From: JAFECT01 sp963838235
GTDB lineage: Bacteria; Pseudomonadota; Alphaproteobacteria; Caulobacterales; Caulobacteraceae
Direction of reading: 5' to 3'
DNA length: 64,000 nucleotides
Assembly (NCBI GenBank): GCA_963838235.1
Contig: CAWIQJ010000002.1
Span: forward strand, 248,001 to 312,000
Both the position numbers and the translations under genes were made by a program. Positions 36,059-44,664 of this stretch are shown in pieces. Position 1 is the first letter of the stretch, and every line of letters starts with the position of its first letter. The notes under the pieces are model-generated. The model made no database searches and had not been told where the DNA came from. It saw only the letters and a program-made list of their open reading frames with translations.

Positions 36059-37030
36059 TCAGTGGAAATTCGCTAGCTCCTGATGACGTGACCCCCGTTT
36101 CTCATCCAGCCATAACGAGAGTCCTGGGTTGATCTGACCTTGGGTTTTGATCGGTGGCAAGAGGCGTCCGGCGGAGCCCCCAGGCTGCGCAGCGCGGTCG
36201 CCGGCGTCTGGGCAGATGGCGCGGGCGTAGTCCCTGGGCGTCATCCACCCGAGCTTCGAGTGAGGGCGCTGTTCGTTGTAGTCGCGCCGCCAGGTTTCCA
36301 GCACGGCGCGGGCATGCGGCAGCGAGCGGAAGAGCGTCTCGTTCAGCAGTTCGTCCCGCAGGCGGCCGTTGAAGCTCTCGTTGTAGCCGTTCTGCTGAGG
36401 CTTGCCCGGCGCGATGTAATGCCAGCCGACCCCGGTCTGGTCAGCCCAGCCGAGGATGGCGTTGGAGGTGTATTCCGTGCCGTTGTCGCTGACGATGGTG
36501 TCCGGCCGCCCGCGCTGACCGATGATGGTGTCAAGCTCGCGAGCCACCCTGCGCCCCGATAGCGACGTGTCAGCCACCAGCGCCAGGCACTCGCGCGTGC
36601 AGTTGTCGATCACGGTCAGGATGCGGAAGCGCCGTCCGTCCGTCATCTGGTCGGAGACGAAGTCCAGGCTCCAGCGCTGGTTGGCCGCCAGCGGCGTCTC
36701 GATTGGCCTGCGTGTCCCGATGGCGCGCTTGCGACCGCCGCGGCGGCGCACCGTCAGCCGTTCCTCGCGGTAGATCCGCTGGACCCGCTTCTTGTTGACC
36801 GCGTGGCCCTCGCGCCGCAGCAGCACATGCAGCCGGCGGTAGCCGAACCGCCGTCGCTCTTGGGCCAGGGCTTTCAGGCGCTCGCGCAAAACCCCGTCGT
36901 CCGGTCGCGTGGCTTGGTAGCGGACGCTCGCCCTGTCGGTCCCCATTACCCGGCACGCCCGTCGCTGACTCATCTCGTAGGTCGACTGCAGATATTCCGC
37001 AGCCTCCCGATGCGCGGCGGGCGTCACCAT
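36059..37030 (-). CDS. IS3-family transposase OrfB (DDE integrase)
   Basis: The protein has the HTH_21 region (MSQRRACRVMGTDRASVRYQ, RRFGYRRLHVLLRREGHAVNKKRVQRIYREERL) and the rve/DDE core: WSLDFVSDQ (first Asp), TIVSDNGTEYTS (second Asp) and GYNESFNGRLRDELLNE (Glu). It overlaps OrfA in the -1 frame at an A7 run, so an OrfAB fusion by programmed frameshift is expected. The reading frame does not stop inside the element but 25 bases beyond its left end, in host DNA. Confidence 0.93.
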   Translation of the reverse strand: MVTPAAHREAAEYLQSTYEMSQRRACRVMGTDRASVRYQATRPDDGVLRERLKALAQERRRFGYRRLHVLLRREGHAVNKKRVQRIYREERLTVRRRGGRKRAIGTRRPIETPLAANQRWSLDFVSDQMTDGRRFRILTVIDNCTRECLALVADTSLSGRRVARELDTIIGQRGRPDTIVSDNGTEYTSNAILGWADQTGVGWHYIAPGKPQQNGYNESFNGRLRDELLNETLFRSLPHARAVLETWRRDYNEQRPHSKLGWMTPRDYARAICPDAGDRAAQPGGSAGRLLPPIKTQGQINPGLSLWLDEKRGSRHQELANFH

Positions 37031-37353
37031 TTTTTTCCCAGTAGGTCCTTCAGCGCCGAGTTGTCCAACATGGCGTCCGCCAACATCCGCTTCAGCTTGG
37101 CGTTCTCATCCTCCAACGCCTTCAGCCGCCGGGCCTCCGACACGTCCAGGCCGCCGTACTTGGCCTTCCACTTGTAAAACGTCGGCGAGCTGAGCCCGTG
37201 CTTGCGGCACACCTCCGCCACCGGAACGCCCGTCTCCTGCTCCCGCAGGATCGCAATGATCTGCTCTTCCGTGAACCTCGACCGCTTCATCTGTCCGTCC
37301 TTTCCTGGGGCGGACCCTAGTTATTCCTGGCGGAGTTTCAGGGGGTCACGTCA
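36084..37353 (-). mobile_element. IS3-family (IS407-group-like) insertion sequence, 1270 bp
   Basis: The ends are perfect 13-bp inverted repeats TGACGTGACCCCC, extending imperfectly further in. The element is flanked by a direct 4-bp duplication CTGA (36080-36083 and 37354-37357); IS407-group members make 4-bp duplications. It holds orfA and orfB with an A7 frameshift site between them. The intact ends, duplication and ORFs indicate a recent insertion, into a DUF3592-type gene. Confidence 0.93.
37024..37290 (-). CDS. IS3-family transposase OrfA (helix-turn-helix)
   Basis: Eighty-eight residues: FTEEQIIAILREQETGVPVAEVCRKHGLSSPTFYKWKAKYGGL is the HTH_8/transposase_8 domain, followed by a leucine-zipper-like segment (ARRLKALEDENAKLKRMLADAMLDNSALKDLL). 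The end of the frame contains GGGAAAAAAATGG, a typical slippery site for -1 frameshifting into OrfB, whose ATG lies within it. Confidence 0.93.
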   Translation of the reverse strand: MKRSRFTEEQIIAILREQETGVPVAEVCRKHGLSSPTFYKWKAKYGGLDVSEARRLKALEDENAKLKRMLADAMLDNSALKDLLGKKW

Positions 37354-37599
37354 CTGAGCGTGGCACATATGAAGTGGGACAGGTCGTTTTCGCATATTAC
37401 GACCCCAAAAATCCGACGACCAATGAGCTTACTCCGTTCTCAGCAAATCTTACTCAAACGGGGATCGTAGCCTTTATCGGGATATGCGTCGCAGCAGCAT
37501 TTCTAATCTACGGTATTCGATTGTGGGGGCGACCACCTGTTCCGCTCGGAAATTCTGAGCGCTAACTTCCGCTCCCCACCCCGCCGAGCCGTCTGAAGC

Positions 37600-37648
37600 G
37601 TCCGCTTCCCGGCCTCAAGCTCCCGGCGGGAGACGACCCGAAGCGGAC
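37600..37648. repeat. TGTCCGCTT-type dispersed repeat copy
   Basis: GTCCGCTTCCCGG at the left and GACCCGAAGCGGAC at the right form inverted ends, as in the copy at 35024-35074. It lies between the split DUF3592 gene and the next small gene. Confidence 0.65.
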
Positions 37649-37697
37649 CTAGCGGCAGGTCGCTGCTATGCTGGCGACAAGGACGGAGGAGCCGCAC

Positions 37698-37982
37698 TTG
37701 CGACCCAGGATCACAATCAGCATGAGCGGGGCCGGCGAACTCGAAATCCACGTCAACGACGCGGGTCGCGATCTGCTTGTCAAAGAGTTGCAGCACCTGA
37801 GCGAGAAGAGCGACCATTTCCACTTCGGCCCTGAGGAACTCGACAGCGAGGTCCCGGTCCGAAACCGACCCTACCGGGAGGGCGATCAGATCATCGAGTG
37901 GGGGAAGGTGTTGTTCCGTCCCGACGCTTGGGACGCTCAGTATTACCCCCACGTCATGGACGCTCCTGAAGGCGGCCAGTGA
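37698..37982 (+). CDS. Small protein resembling Imm32-type immunity proteins
   Basis: About 94 residues. RPRITISMSGAGELEIHVNDAGRDLLVKELQHLSEKSDHFHF followed by EGDQIIEWGKVLFRPD gives a beta-strand, helix and a DHFHF motif that recalls Imm32 immunity proteins (GDHxHL after an ELEIH strand). The TTG at 37698 has GGAGGAG at ideal distance; an ATG at 37668 is the alternative. No toxin gene is adjacent. Family assignment is tentative and from memory of the pattern. Confidence 0.55.
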   Translation: MRPRITISMSGAGELEIHVNDAGRDLLVKELQHLSEKSDHFHFGPEELDSEVPVRNRPYREGDQIIEWGKVLFRPDAWDAQYYPHVMDAPEGGQ

Positions 37983-38028
37983 CCAGTCCGAGACCGAGCG
38001 AAGTCTGGTCTTTGACGCCAGGCGCAAG

Positions 38029-38078
38029 GTCCGCTTGCCGCGGCGAGGCTAGAGACCGTTTCCGACCCACAGCGGACA
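38029..38078. repeat. TGTCCGCTT-type dispersed repeat copy
   Basis: GTCCGCTTGCCGC at 38029 and CCCACAGCGGACA ending at 38078 are inverted ends of another copy. The interior shares GACC and CGACCCA with the other copies. The rest of the 37983-38197 gap is featureless. Confidence 0.65.
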
Positions 38079-38197
38079 TTTCCGCAACGGTGAAGTATCT
38101 TCGCTTGTCGCGGTGGGCGTGATGGATCGGGGTGAGAGGGCGCGAAAGTGAAACTTGATTGGTCACGGACACCCCTGTCCACGAGAAGGAACTTAAA

Positions 38198-38566
38198 GTG
38201 CAAGGTAGGAAACGAAAATACATCCAAGCCGCCAGCGCTATGGTTCTTCTATCCTTCGTGTTTTCAAGTGCGGCGCACGCTGAACATTGGATTTCCGCCG
38301 GCTCCTTTGGCTACGGAAATGGCTCTCGCGTGGTTCTTTACGTTGACGCTGACAGCATCGATGCGCACTCAAAAGACGCGGTAATCTACAGGGCGTATGT
38401 ATCACCGCTCCCAAAAATTATATTAAATATAAGAGTGAATTGCAGGCAGGATTTTTCTAGGAGCGAGGTAGTTTTCGAAGAGAAATTCAATGATCATTGG
38501 AGTGATAATTCGGCAGATTCAAGCTCTTTGGTCGCGCAATCCGTTCGATTTGTTTGCAAAATATAG
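38198..38566 (+). CDS. Secreted protein similar to surface-adhesin protein E family
   Basis: The 122-residue product starts at a GTG with AAGGA seven bases upstream and has a Sec signal ending SSAAHAEHW. The mature part (VVLYVDADSIDAHSKDAVIYRAYVS, then NCRQDF and VRFVCK with two cysteines) fits the pattern W...YVDADSI...V..R of the surface-adhesin E-like family. Its base composition is clearly more AT-rich than the neighbouring genes (for example TTATATTAAATATAAG), a sign of foreign origin. Function is not known for the family in this group. Confidence 0.6.
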   Translation: MQGRKRKYIQAASAMVLLSFVFSSAAHAEHWISAGSFGYGNGSRVVLYVDADSIDAHSKDAVIYRAYVSPLPKIILNIRVNCRQDFSRSEVVFEEKFNDHWSDNSADSSSLVAQSVRFVCKI

Positions 38567-38648
38567 GTCCGTTTGTGGCGGAGCAGCTTGCCCTGCCGGG
38601 ATGAGGATTGTCCGCTTCCGGGTCCGGGCCTAGGGGCCGGTTTCGACC

Positions 38649-38807
38649 GAGGCTGTGTGAAAACTCAGTTCGGAAAAGAAACTGTAGAATGAACTTGCGT
38701 TGATGCTCGCTGCTGTGGCCGAGAACGCAACGAGTGACTCCCAGGAGCGCCATTAGCGAACGAAACGACTCCAAAGTTTTTCACGGTTCCAGTTTTCACA
38801 CAGCCTC
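38649..38807. mobile_element. 159-bp non-autonomous element with 17-bp perfect inverted repeats (MITE-like)
   Basis: GAGGCTGTGTGAAAACT (38649-38665) and its exact inverse AGTTTTCACACAGCCTC (38791-38807) bound a sequence with no credible ORF. GGCTGTGTGAAAAC ends are typical of several transposase families (IS1182/IS5-like, from memory). A target duplication is not evident. It fills most of the 38567-38871 gap; a partial TGTCCGCTT repeat (38608) precedes it. Confidence 0.7.
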
Positions 38808-38871
38808 CACCCGTAGGCGACCTTTGGCGAGTCCGCTCTTCGGCCGGTCGCGCCGCCCTGGTAGGGAGGCC

Positions 38872-39945
38872 CTAACGGTCTGCAGCCATGGTCCTGTCGA
38901 TGAAGTCAAACGTGGCGTCGAGCGCGCGCAGGTTGGCCTCGCGAGTTTGCTCGAGCGTCTTTCCCATCAGGCTGTGGTCGATGTCCGGGAGGACGATGAG
39001 ATCGTGGGCGACGCCTGCGGTCTTCAGTCTTTCGGCCATTTCCAGCGTCTGCTGGTAGGGGACCAGCCGGTCGTCGTCTCCGACGATGAGCAGCATCGGC
39101 GGCGTCTTGGCGCCGACGTAGGTGACCGGACTCGCGGCGGCTATCCGGGTCGGCGGGCAGGCAGACGCGAAACAGCCGAGGAGGCGCCACTCCGGCGCAT
39201 CGGCGTCGTCGCGACTGAGCGCGCGGTCTTGGCGCGCCTGGTCAGCGATCGTTGCGAAGTCGAACACGCCGTACCAGGCCACCGCGCCCTGGACGCAGTC
39301 CGACAGACCGGCGGAAACGGCGCCGGCGGTCGGGTCGGCGACCACGGCCGTGGTGGCGGCGATCGGCTCCAGATTCGGCGCATGGCAGCCGACTGCCCCG
39401 AGCGCGGCGAGATACGCGCCTGCCGAGACGCCCCATGTCATCGCGCGCGAAGGGTCGACGCCATAGTCCGGCGCGCGGGACCTGATCCAGCGGATCGCCG
39501 TCTTGAGGTCCTGGATCTGAGCCGGGAACGGCGCCTCGCCGCTCAGGCGGTATTCGACCGAGGCGACCACGTAGCCCCTGGCGGACAGGCGCGCCAACAC
39601 GTTGGGAAAATCGACGAACGGCCGGTTCAGATGCCGATCGCCGGCGAGCCAAGCCCCGCCGTGGATGTAGACGACCAGCGGAAACCCTGCGGGCGGCCGG
39701 GCCAGGGTCTTGGGCGGCAGATAGAGATCGAGCACGAGCGGCCGAAAGCCGGACGGCTGCGAATAGATCAGGTCGGGTACGCCCGTGACGCCGTTCGCGA
39801 ACGTGATCCTCGGCGCCGGATACCGGTCCTGGCGCGAGACCTCCTGGATCACCTGCGGCGGTGCGAGCGCTGTCGAGGAAGCCTGTGCGCCGGCGGCGGC
39901 GGGCGCCGCGACCGCAGCGAGGGCGACGAGCAGCTTGGACAACAT
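38872..39945 (-). CDS. Secreted alpha/beta-hydrolase (esterase/lipase, BD-FAE-like)
   Basis: About 357 residues with a signal peptide (MLSKLLVALAAVAAPAAAGA). The fold motifs are YIHGGAWLAGD (oxyanion hole HGG), GVSAGAY (nucleophile Ser), and later GDDDRLVP (acid) and LPDIDHSLMG (His). This is the pattern of HSL-type or feruloyl/acetyl esterases with the HGGG-like box. Substrate is unknown. The start at 39945 gives a proper signal peptide; upstream in-frame sequence is not leader-like. It is a single gene. Confidence 0.88.
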   Translation of the reverse strand: MLSKLLVALAAVAAPAAAGAQASSTALAPPQVIQEVSRQDRYPAPRITFANGVTGVPDLIYSQPSGFRPLVLDLYLPPKTLARPPAGFPLVVYIHGGAWLAGDRHLNRPFVDFPNVLARLSARGYVVASVEYRLSGEAPFPAQIQDLKTAIRWIRSRAPDYGVDPSRAMTWGVSAGAYLAALGAVGCHAPNLEPIAATTAVVADPTAGAVSAGLSDCVQGAVAWYGVFDFATIADQARQDRALSRDDADAPEWRLLGCFASACPPTRIAAASPVTYVGAKTPPMLLIVGDDDRLVPYQQTLEMAERLKTAGVAHDLIVLPDIDHSLMGKTLEQTREANLRALDATFDFIDRTMAADR

Positions 39946-40196
39946 GTCTGGCCCCGGCCGATGCACAGTTGCACGCCTCACGAGTTGACGTGATTTCCGG
40001 GGCGGTGTCGAGGCGACGTGACCGGGACGTCAGGGTCGGATGGCGGCGACGCTCTCCCGCGCGGACGCGCGTATCCACCCCTGATTGGCGTCAGGCGGGG
40101 GTCCGCTTCGGCCTCGGCCTTCCGACCGCCATCCACCCCTTGCAGCCTCTCCGAGAGTCCGCTTACCGTGACCTCAGGATTGACCCGCGGGGGCGA

Positions 40197-40865
40197 ATGG
40201 ACATCCACAAGCCGAAGGCGGCCCGCTCATGGCGTGAGTTCGCCATCGAAATCGGCACGATCATCTGCGGCATCCTGATCGCGCTGGCGGGTGAGCAAAT
40301 GGTCGAGTGGACCCATGCCCAGCACGAACTCGCCCAGGCTCGCGAGGCGTTGCGATCCGAGTTGAGCTATGACGCGGCCGCCCTCAAGGCCATGGCGGCA
40401 CAGGATGGTTGCGCCGACGCACGGTTGCGCCTCCTGGAAGCATGGGCCGACGGAAAGGCGAGGATCAGCACGGCGCATCTCGCATCGATGCAGAACCGGC
40501 CGCTGCTCTACACGCTGGAAACGACGGCTTGGCAGGTCACCACGTCGAGCGCCATCGCAGGTCGCATGCCGATCAAAGAGCGACTGGCTTTCGCCGATAT
40601 TTACGACCAGCTGGCCAATGAGAAAGGCCACGTCCTGGACGAGCGCCGCGCCTGGGATTTGCTGGCGCGTTACGCGGGGAATGCGACGCTGACCGCGGGA
40701 GAGGCCAGAACCCTAAGGGGGGATCTCGGCTCGGTGCGGGTGCGCGACGACGACCGGCGCTTCAATGCGCCTTACATTCTGCGTGCCATCGCGAGCCTCG
40801 GTATTAAGCCGATCGGGCCGCCCAGCGATCGCGACCCCCGCCAGTTGTGTGAGTCACCGGCCTGA
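40197..40865 (+). CDS. Membrane-anchored hypothetical protein
   Basis: The 222-residue product has one N-terminal membrane segment, REFAIEIGTIICGILIALAGEQMVEW (about 13-38), then a long charged helical domain (HAQHELAQAREALRSELSYDAAALKAM). This layout recurs in uncharacterised Caulobacterales/Sphingomonadales proteins with the pattern IELGTIIxGVLIALAGEQ. The topology suggests a periplasmic or cytoplasmic coiled domain anchored in the inner membrane. Function is unknown. Confidence 0.7.
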   Translation: MDIHKPKAARSWREFAIEIGTIICGILIALAGEQMVEWTHAQHELAQAREALRSELSYDAAALKAMAAQDGCADARLRLLEAWADGKARISTAHLASMQNRPLLYTLETTAWQVTTSSAIAGRMPIKERLAFADIYDQLANEKGHVLDERRAWDLLARYAGNATLTAGEARTLRGDLGSVRVRDDDRRFNAPYILRAIASLGIKPIGPPSDRDPRQLCESPA

Positions 40866-40994
40866 ACGATTGACCGAAATCCGCCGCCGTCCGCCCCATC
40901 ACCGGATTCCTCGCCGTATTCCCCCACTATCCGCCCCGGAAACGTCGAAGATTAGGTGTTGTGTCTACCGGTGTGCGCCGCTCATAATCGACGG

Positions 40995-42510
40995 ATGCGC
41001 ATACCTCGCTTGTTATTCGCGACCGCGATTCTCGCTCTAGGCTTCCCTGCCTTGTCTGTGGCCGAAACGCCCCAGGCAGATCTCGACTCCGTCGCCAGCC
41101 AGGCTTTCGCACAGGCAAACGTGGTCGGGGCCTCCGTGCTGGTCGCAAAAGGTGACCGGATCCTTCTGCTCAAGGGCTACGGCGTGTCTGACATAGGACT
41201 GGCGGCGCCGGCTCGAACCCAGACTCCGTCTATCACGTCGTCGGCCCCATGCTGCCGTTTACCGCAGTCGCCGTCATGCAACTGGTTGAACGCGGCGAGC
41301 TCTCCCTCGACGACGACATCGCAAAATATATCCCCGAGTTTCCCACCCAGGGACATCACGTCACCATCCGCCAACTGATCAGCGACACCTCCGGCATCGT
41401 CGACTACCATTACCGCGGCGACCCGCTCGAATCGAGTGTCCGCCAGCCCAAGGCGATGGATGAAGTCATCGCGCTCTTCGCCAACGGACAGTGGGTGCAC
41501 GAGCCCGGGACCCAATGGGACTGGTCGATCTCGAATGTTCAGCTGCTCGACGAAATCATCGAGCGCGTCAGCGGCGAGCCCTTCGCCGACTACATGCAGC
41601 AGAACCTGTTCGCCCCCGCCGGCGCAGTCGCGACCACGATGTGCGACAACTCGTCGGTCATTCACGGACTCTCGCACGCGTACCAGGAGCGTGGGCGGCC
41701 GCTTCGAGGCCGCGACCGAAGACAGCGGCGCGGTCAGCACCGATCTTCGCTTCTGCAGCACGGTTTCCGATCTCTTCCGTATCTGGCGCGCCGTTCAGCA
41801 GGGCAAGACTTCTGAAGCCCGAAACGCTCGCGCGCATGACCACCGCCGAGGGTCCGGGCCTCAAGATGACGGCCAGCGATCCCGATCAGCATTTCGGCAT
41901 GGGGTTCATCCTGGGCCACGAAGGCGACCATCGCGACGTCGGCCAGAACGGCTCGCTGCTGGGTTACAGCGGCAGCCTGTATCACTTTCCCGCCGATGAT
42001 CTGACCGTCATCGTTCTCACCAACACCGCCGGCCAGAACGCCAAATACATGGGCAGCGCGCTGGCCCGCAGCGTCCTCGGCCTTCAGCCCAATCCGCCGC
42101 CGCCCGCACCGGCGCCGCTACCGGTTCTGACTGACGAGCCTGTCTCCGCCGACGAGCGAAGCAAACTCACGGGGACCTATGTCCTGAAGGTCGTGGAGGG
42201 CGGCTATCACGACTCGTTCGCACAGTACCGCCGGACCTACCGTGTCTTCGACGAAAATGGACGCCTGATGATCGAAGCCCTGGGAGAAAAGCCCGAGCGC
42301 CTCCTGAAGCAGAAGAGCGGGAGCTTCGCGATACGCTCCTGGCCCCAGGCGCCTGTCACCTTCGCCGTCCACGACCAGAACGATCTCACCCTGCGCCTGA
42401 CCAATTCCGGCCTCACCTTGGCCGGAGAGCGCGTCGGACCCGCCGATGTTCGAACCTTCTACAACTCAGTCCCACAACCCCGCGCTTCGGCAGCGGCGTC
42501 ATTGCCGTAG
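40995..42510 (+). pseudogene. Beta-lactamase-fold (class C/LACT-type) gene with three frameshifts and lost catalytic residues
   Basis: Reading starts at ATG 40995 with a signal peptide (LLFATAILALGFPALSVAE). Similarity then moves between frames near 41210, 41690 and 41810: ...GYGVSDIGLAAPAR, then PDSVYHVVGPMLPFTAVAVMQLVERGELSLDDDIAKYIPEF, then GGRFEAATEDSGAVSTDLRF, then LLKPETLARM to the end. In the position of the S-x-x-K motif (IGSITKQFTA in relatives) it has VVGPMLPFTA, so nucleophile Ser and Lys are gone. It is both frame-broken and non-catalytic. Confidence 0.8.
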
Positions 42511-42541
42511 AGACCCGCTTCCGGTCCCTGCGTGAAGCCAC

Positions 42542-42569
42542 AAAAAAGCCCCGGCCAATCGGACGGGGC
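42542..42569 (-). terminator. Rho-independent terminator, minus strand
   Basis: On the minus strand GCCCCG (42569-42564) pairs with CGGGGC (42553-42548), followed by six T residues (42547-42542). It would stop minus-strand transcripts coming from tldD, 400 bases away, or from an unannotated short transcript between. The 42511-42975 gap otherwise shows only poor short reading frames and I see no RNA gene I can name. Confidence 0.6.
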
Positions 42570-42975
42570 GCAAAACATCGAGCGTCTATTTCCTGAGAAT
42601 ACCGCCTGTCGGCGGACGATGCAAGCGACCGAAATGTACGCCGCGACTCGGCTGCACCATTTCCGCAACGGCCCTGAGCGAGCGGAATCCGGAGCGTCCG
42701 TCAGGTCTTCTGAGCGGCGAAGCCTAGCTCGTTTTCACTGCGATGACCGGCCGCGGCAAACTACTCGACGCGTCGGCGATGACGTCAAGGCGCATACCGG
42801 CGCCAATGTCCACGTGCCCGTCTTCGCTCGCACGGCGCATTGTGGACGCGATGGTCGGCCTTTCCGGTTGGATCTGATGTCTGAAGAATTGAAATAGCAT
42901 CGTCTTTCACCACCGAGCGCAGCCAGCCTTTAGCGTCTCAGGCATTCGGTGACGGATTGAGGGAGTATCGCCGCC

Positions 42976-44406
42976 TCACACCTGCGCCCCACCCACCGTC
43001 AGCCCGCCGATCTTCAAACTCGGCTGGCCGATCCCCACCGGGATGCTCTGGCCCGCCTTGCCGCAGATGCCGACGCCCGGATCGAAGGCGAAGTCGTCGC
43101 CGATGGCGGTGATCTTGGTCAGCACCGTGGGGCCGTCGCCGATCAGGGTCGCGCCCTTCACCGGGCGCCCGATCTTGCCGTCCTCGATCAGATAGGCCTC
43201 GGTGACCTGGAACACGAACTTGCCGTTGACGATGTCGACCTGGCCGCCGCCGAAGTTCACGCAGTAGAGCCCGCGCTTGGTGGACGCGATCATGTCCGCG
43301 AGCTTGTCGTTGCCGCCGAGCATGAAGGTGTTGGTCATCCGAGGCATCGGCGTGTGGGCGAAAGACTGGCGCCGCCCGTTGCCGGTGGCTTCCATGCCCA
43401 TCAGCCGCGCGCTCATCCGGTCGTGCATGTAGCCGACCAGGATCCCGTCCTCGATCAGCACCGTGCGATTGGTGGGCGTGCCCTCGTCGTCGATGGTCAG
43501 CGAGCCTCTGCGCCCCGGGATCGAGCCGTCGTCGACCACCGTCACGCCGGGCGAGGCCACGCGCTGGCCCATCTTTCCCGCGAAGGCGGAGGTTCCCTTG
43601 CGGTTGAAGTCGCCCTCGAGCCCGTGGCCCACCGCCTCGTGCAACAGTACGCCGGGCCAGCCCGGGCCCAGCACCACATCCATCTCGCCCGCGGGACAGT
43701 CGATGGCGTCCAGGTTCACCACCGCCTGGCGCAGGGCCTCGTCCACCTGGTCGCGCCACCTGTCCGGCTCGACCCAGGCCTCGAAGCCGGCGCGGCCGCC
43801 GGCGCCGCAGTAGGCGCTCTCGCGCTTTCCGTTGTCGTCGACGGTCACCGACACCTGCACCCGGACCAGGGGCCGCACGTCGCGCGCCCGGCGTCCATCG
43901 GCGCGCAGGATCTCGATGGCCTTGCGCTCGCCGACCAGCGAGGCGGAAACCTGGACCACGCGGGGATCCTTGGCCCGGGCGTAGGCGTCGATCTCCTGCA
44001 GCAGCGCGATCTTGTCGGCGAAGGCGGGCGAGGCGAGGGGGTCCTCCTCGCCATAGAGCTTGTGGTTGGTGGCCCGGGGCGTCTCGGCGGCCGTGCCCGC
44101 ATAACCGCGTTTGGCGAGGGCGGCGGACGCGCCGGCGCGGCGAATCGCGGCCTCGCTGATCTCATTGGCGTGGGCGTAGCCGGCGGTCTCGCCCGCCACG
44201 ACCCGCAGGCCGAAGCCCTCGCTGGCGTCGTAGGCGGCCGATTTCAGCCGCCCGTCGTCGAACACCAGCGATTCGCTCTCGGTGCGCTCGAGGTACAGTT
44301 CGCCGTCGTCGGCGCCCCGGAGCGCGTCCTCCAAAATCCCTTGGGCCGCCGCCGGATCGACGTCGGCGGAGTCCAGCACGGAGGGCGCGGCGGAAAAGGC
44401 GTTCAT
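42976..44406 (-). CDS. tldD: TldD family zinc metalloprotease
   Basis: The 476-residue protein carries the TldD motif HEAVGHGLEGD (H-E-x3-H type) after VVLGPGWPGVLL, plus NRKGTSAFAGKMGQRVA, MEATGNGRRQSFAHTPMPRMTNTFM and GGGQVDIVNGKFVFQVTEAYLIEDGKIG, all typical. TldD works with PmbA/TldE in proteolysis of modified peptides and antitoxins. The ATG at 44406 gives a normal-length protein; the frame stays open much further upstream but only across the oppositely oriented ctaC. It diverges from ctaC. Confidence 0.95.
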   Translation of the reverse strand: MNAFSAAPSVLDSADVDPAAAQGILEDALRGADDGELYLERTESESLVFDDGRLKSAAYDASEGFGLRVVAGETAGYAHANEISEAAIRRAGASAALAKRGYAGTAAETPRATNHKLYGEEDPLASPAFADKIALLQEIDAYARAKDPRVVQVSASLVGERKAIEILRADGRRARDVRPLVRVQVSVTVDDNGKRESAYCGAGGRAGFEAWVEPDRWRDQVDEALRQAVVNLDAIDCPAGEMDVVLGPGWPGVLLHEAVGHGLEGDFNRKGTSAFAGKMGQRVASPGVTVVDDGSIPGRRGSLTIDDEGTPTNRTVLIEDGILVGYMHDRMSARLMGMEATGNGRRQSFAHTPMPRMTNTFMLGGNDKLADMIASTKRGLYCVNFGGGQVDIVNGKFVFQVTEAYLIEDGKIGRPVKGATLIGDGPTVLTKITAIGDDFAFDPGVGICGKAGQSIPVGIGQPSLKIGGLTVGGAQV

Positions 44407-44664
44407 GAAAGGTCTCACGGGGCGCCGGAGGGCCCGAGCAGCGTCGTATCCACATAAGCATTCGAAACGCCGAAGAAAACCGCCGGCCGGGGGCGACCCC
44501 TCGCTTGGCAAGCCTGCCCCCAACCGATATGTCACCCCCGCGACGGGTATACGGTCCAGCGTCGCGGGCGCCGTTGCGCCTGCTCGACGAGGGCCGCCGC
44601 CGGACACGGGGCAAGCTCCTTTGGGTTGTCCCCGTTTTGAGCAAACGGCCGGTTCGAGAGGGTC

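Larger units (their letters stand above)
35842..37565 (+). pseudogene. DUF3592-like membrane protein split by an insertion sequence
   Basis: The 5' part (35842-36083) encodes an N-terminal membrane helix (NVAACIAFSLAICALGTTVFLGLY) and VVSLGNWNHGQTYNYRFKVDGENFSGNSLAP. The 3' part (37358-37565) continues in the correct frame, once the IS and one target-site copy are removed, with ERGTYEVGQVVFAYYDPKNP and a second helix (GIVAFIGICVAAAFLIYGI). The rejoined 149-residue protein has the DUF3592 layout: helix, extracytoplasmic beta domain with VYYDPKNP, helix. It is inactivated unless the IS excises precisely. Confidence 0.85.

Noticed and set aside
42532..42897. A 121-codon plus-strand frame in the gap before tldD
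   Set aside because: No convincing ribosome binding site, mixed polar composition without predicted structure, and it begins inside the minus-strand terminator hairpin.
34947..42975. CRISPR array or integrated prophage in the accessory stretch
   Set aside because: Repeats are not evenly spaced, there are no cas, integrase, capsid or tail genes, and no tRNA attachment site is visible.
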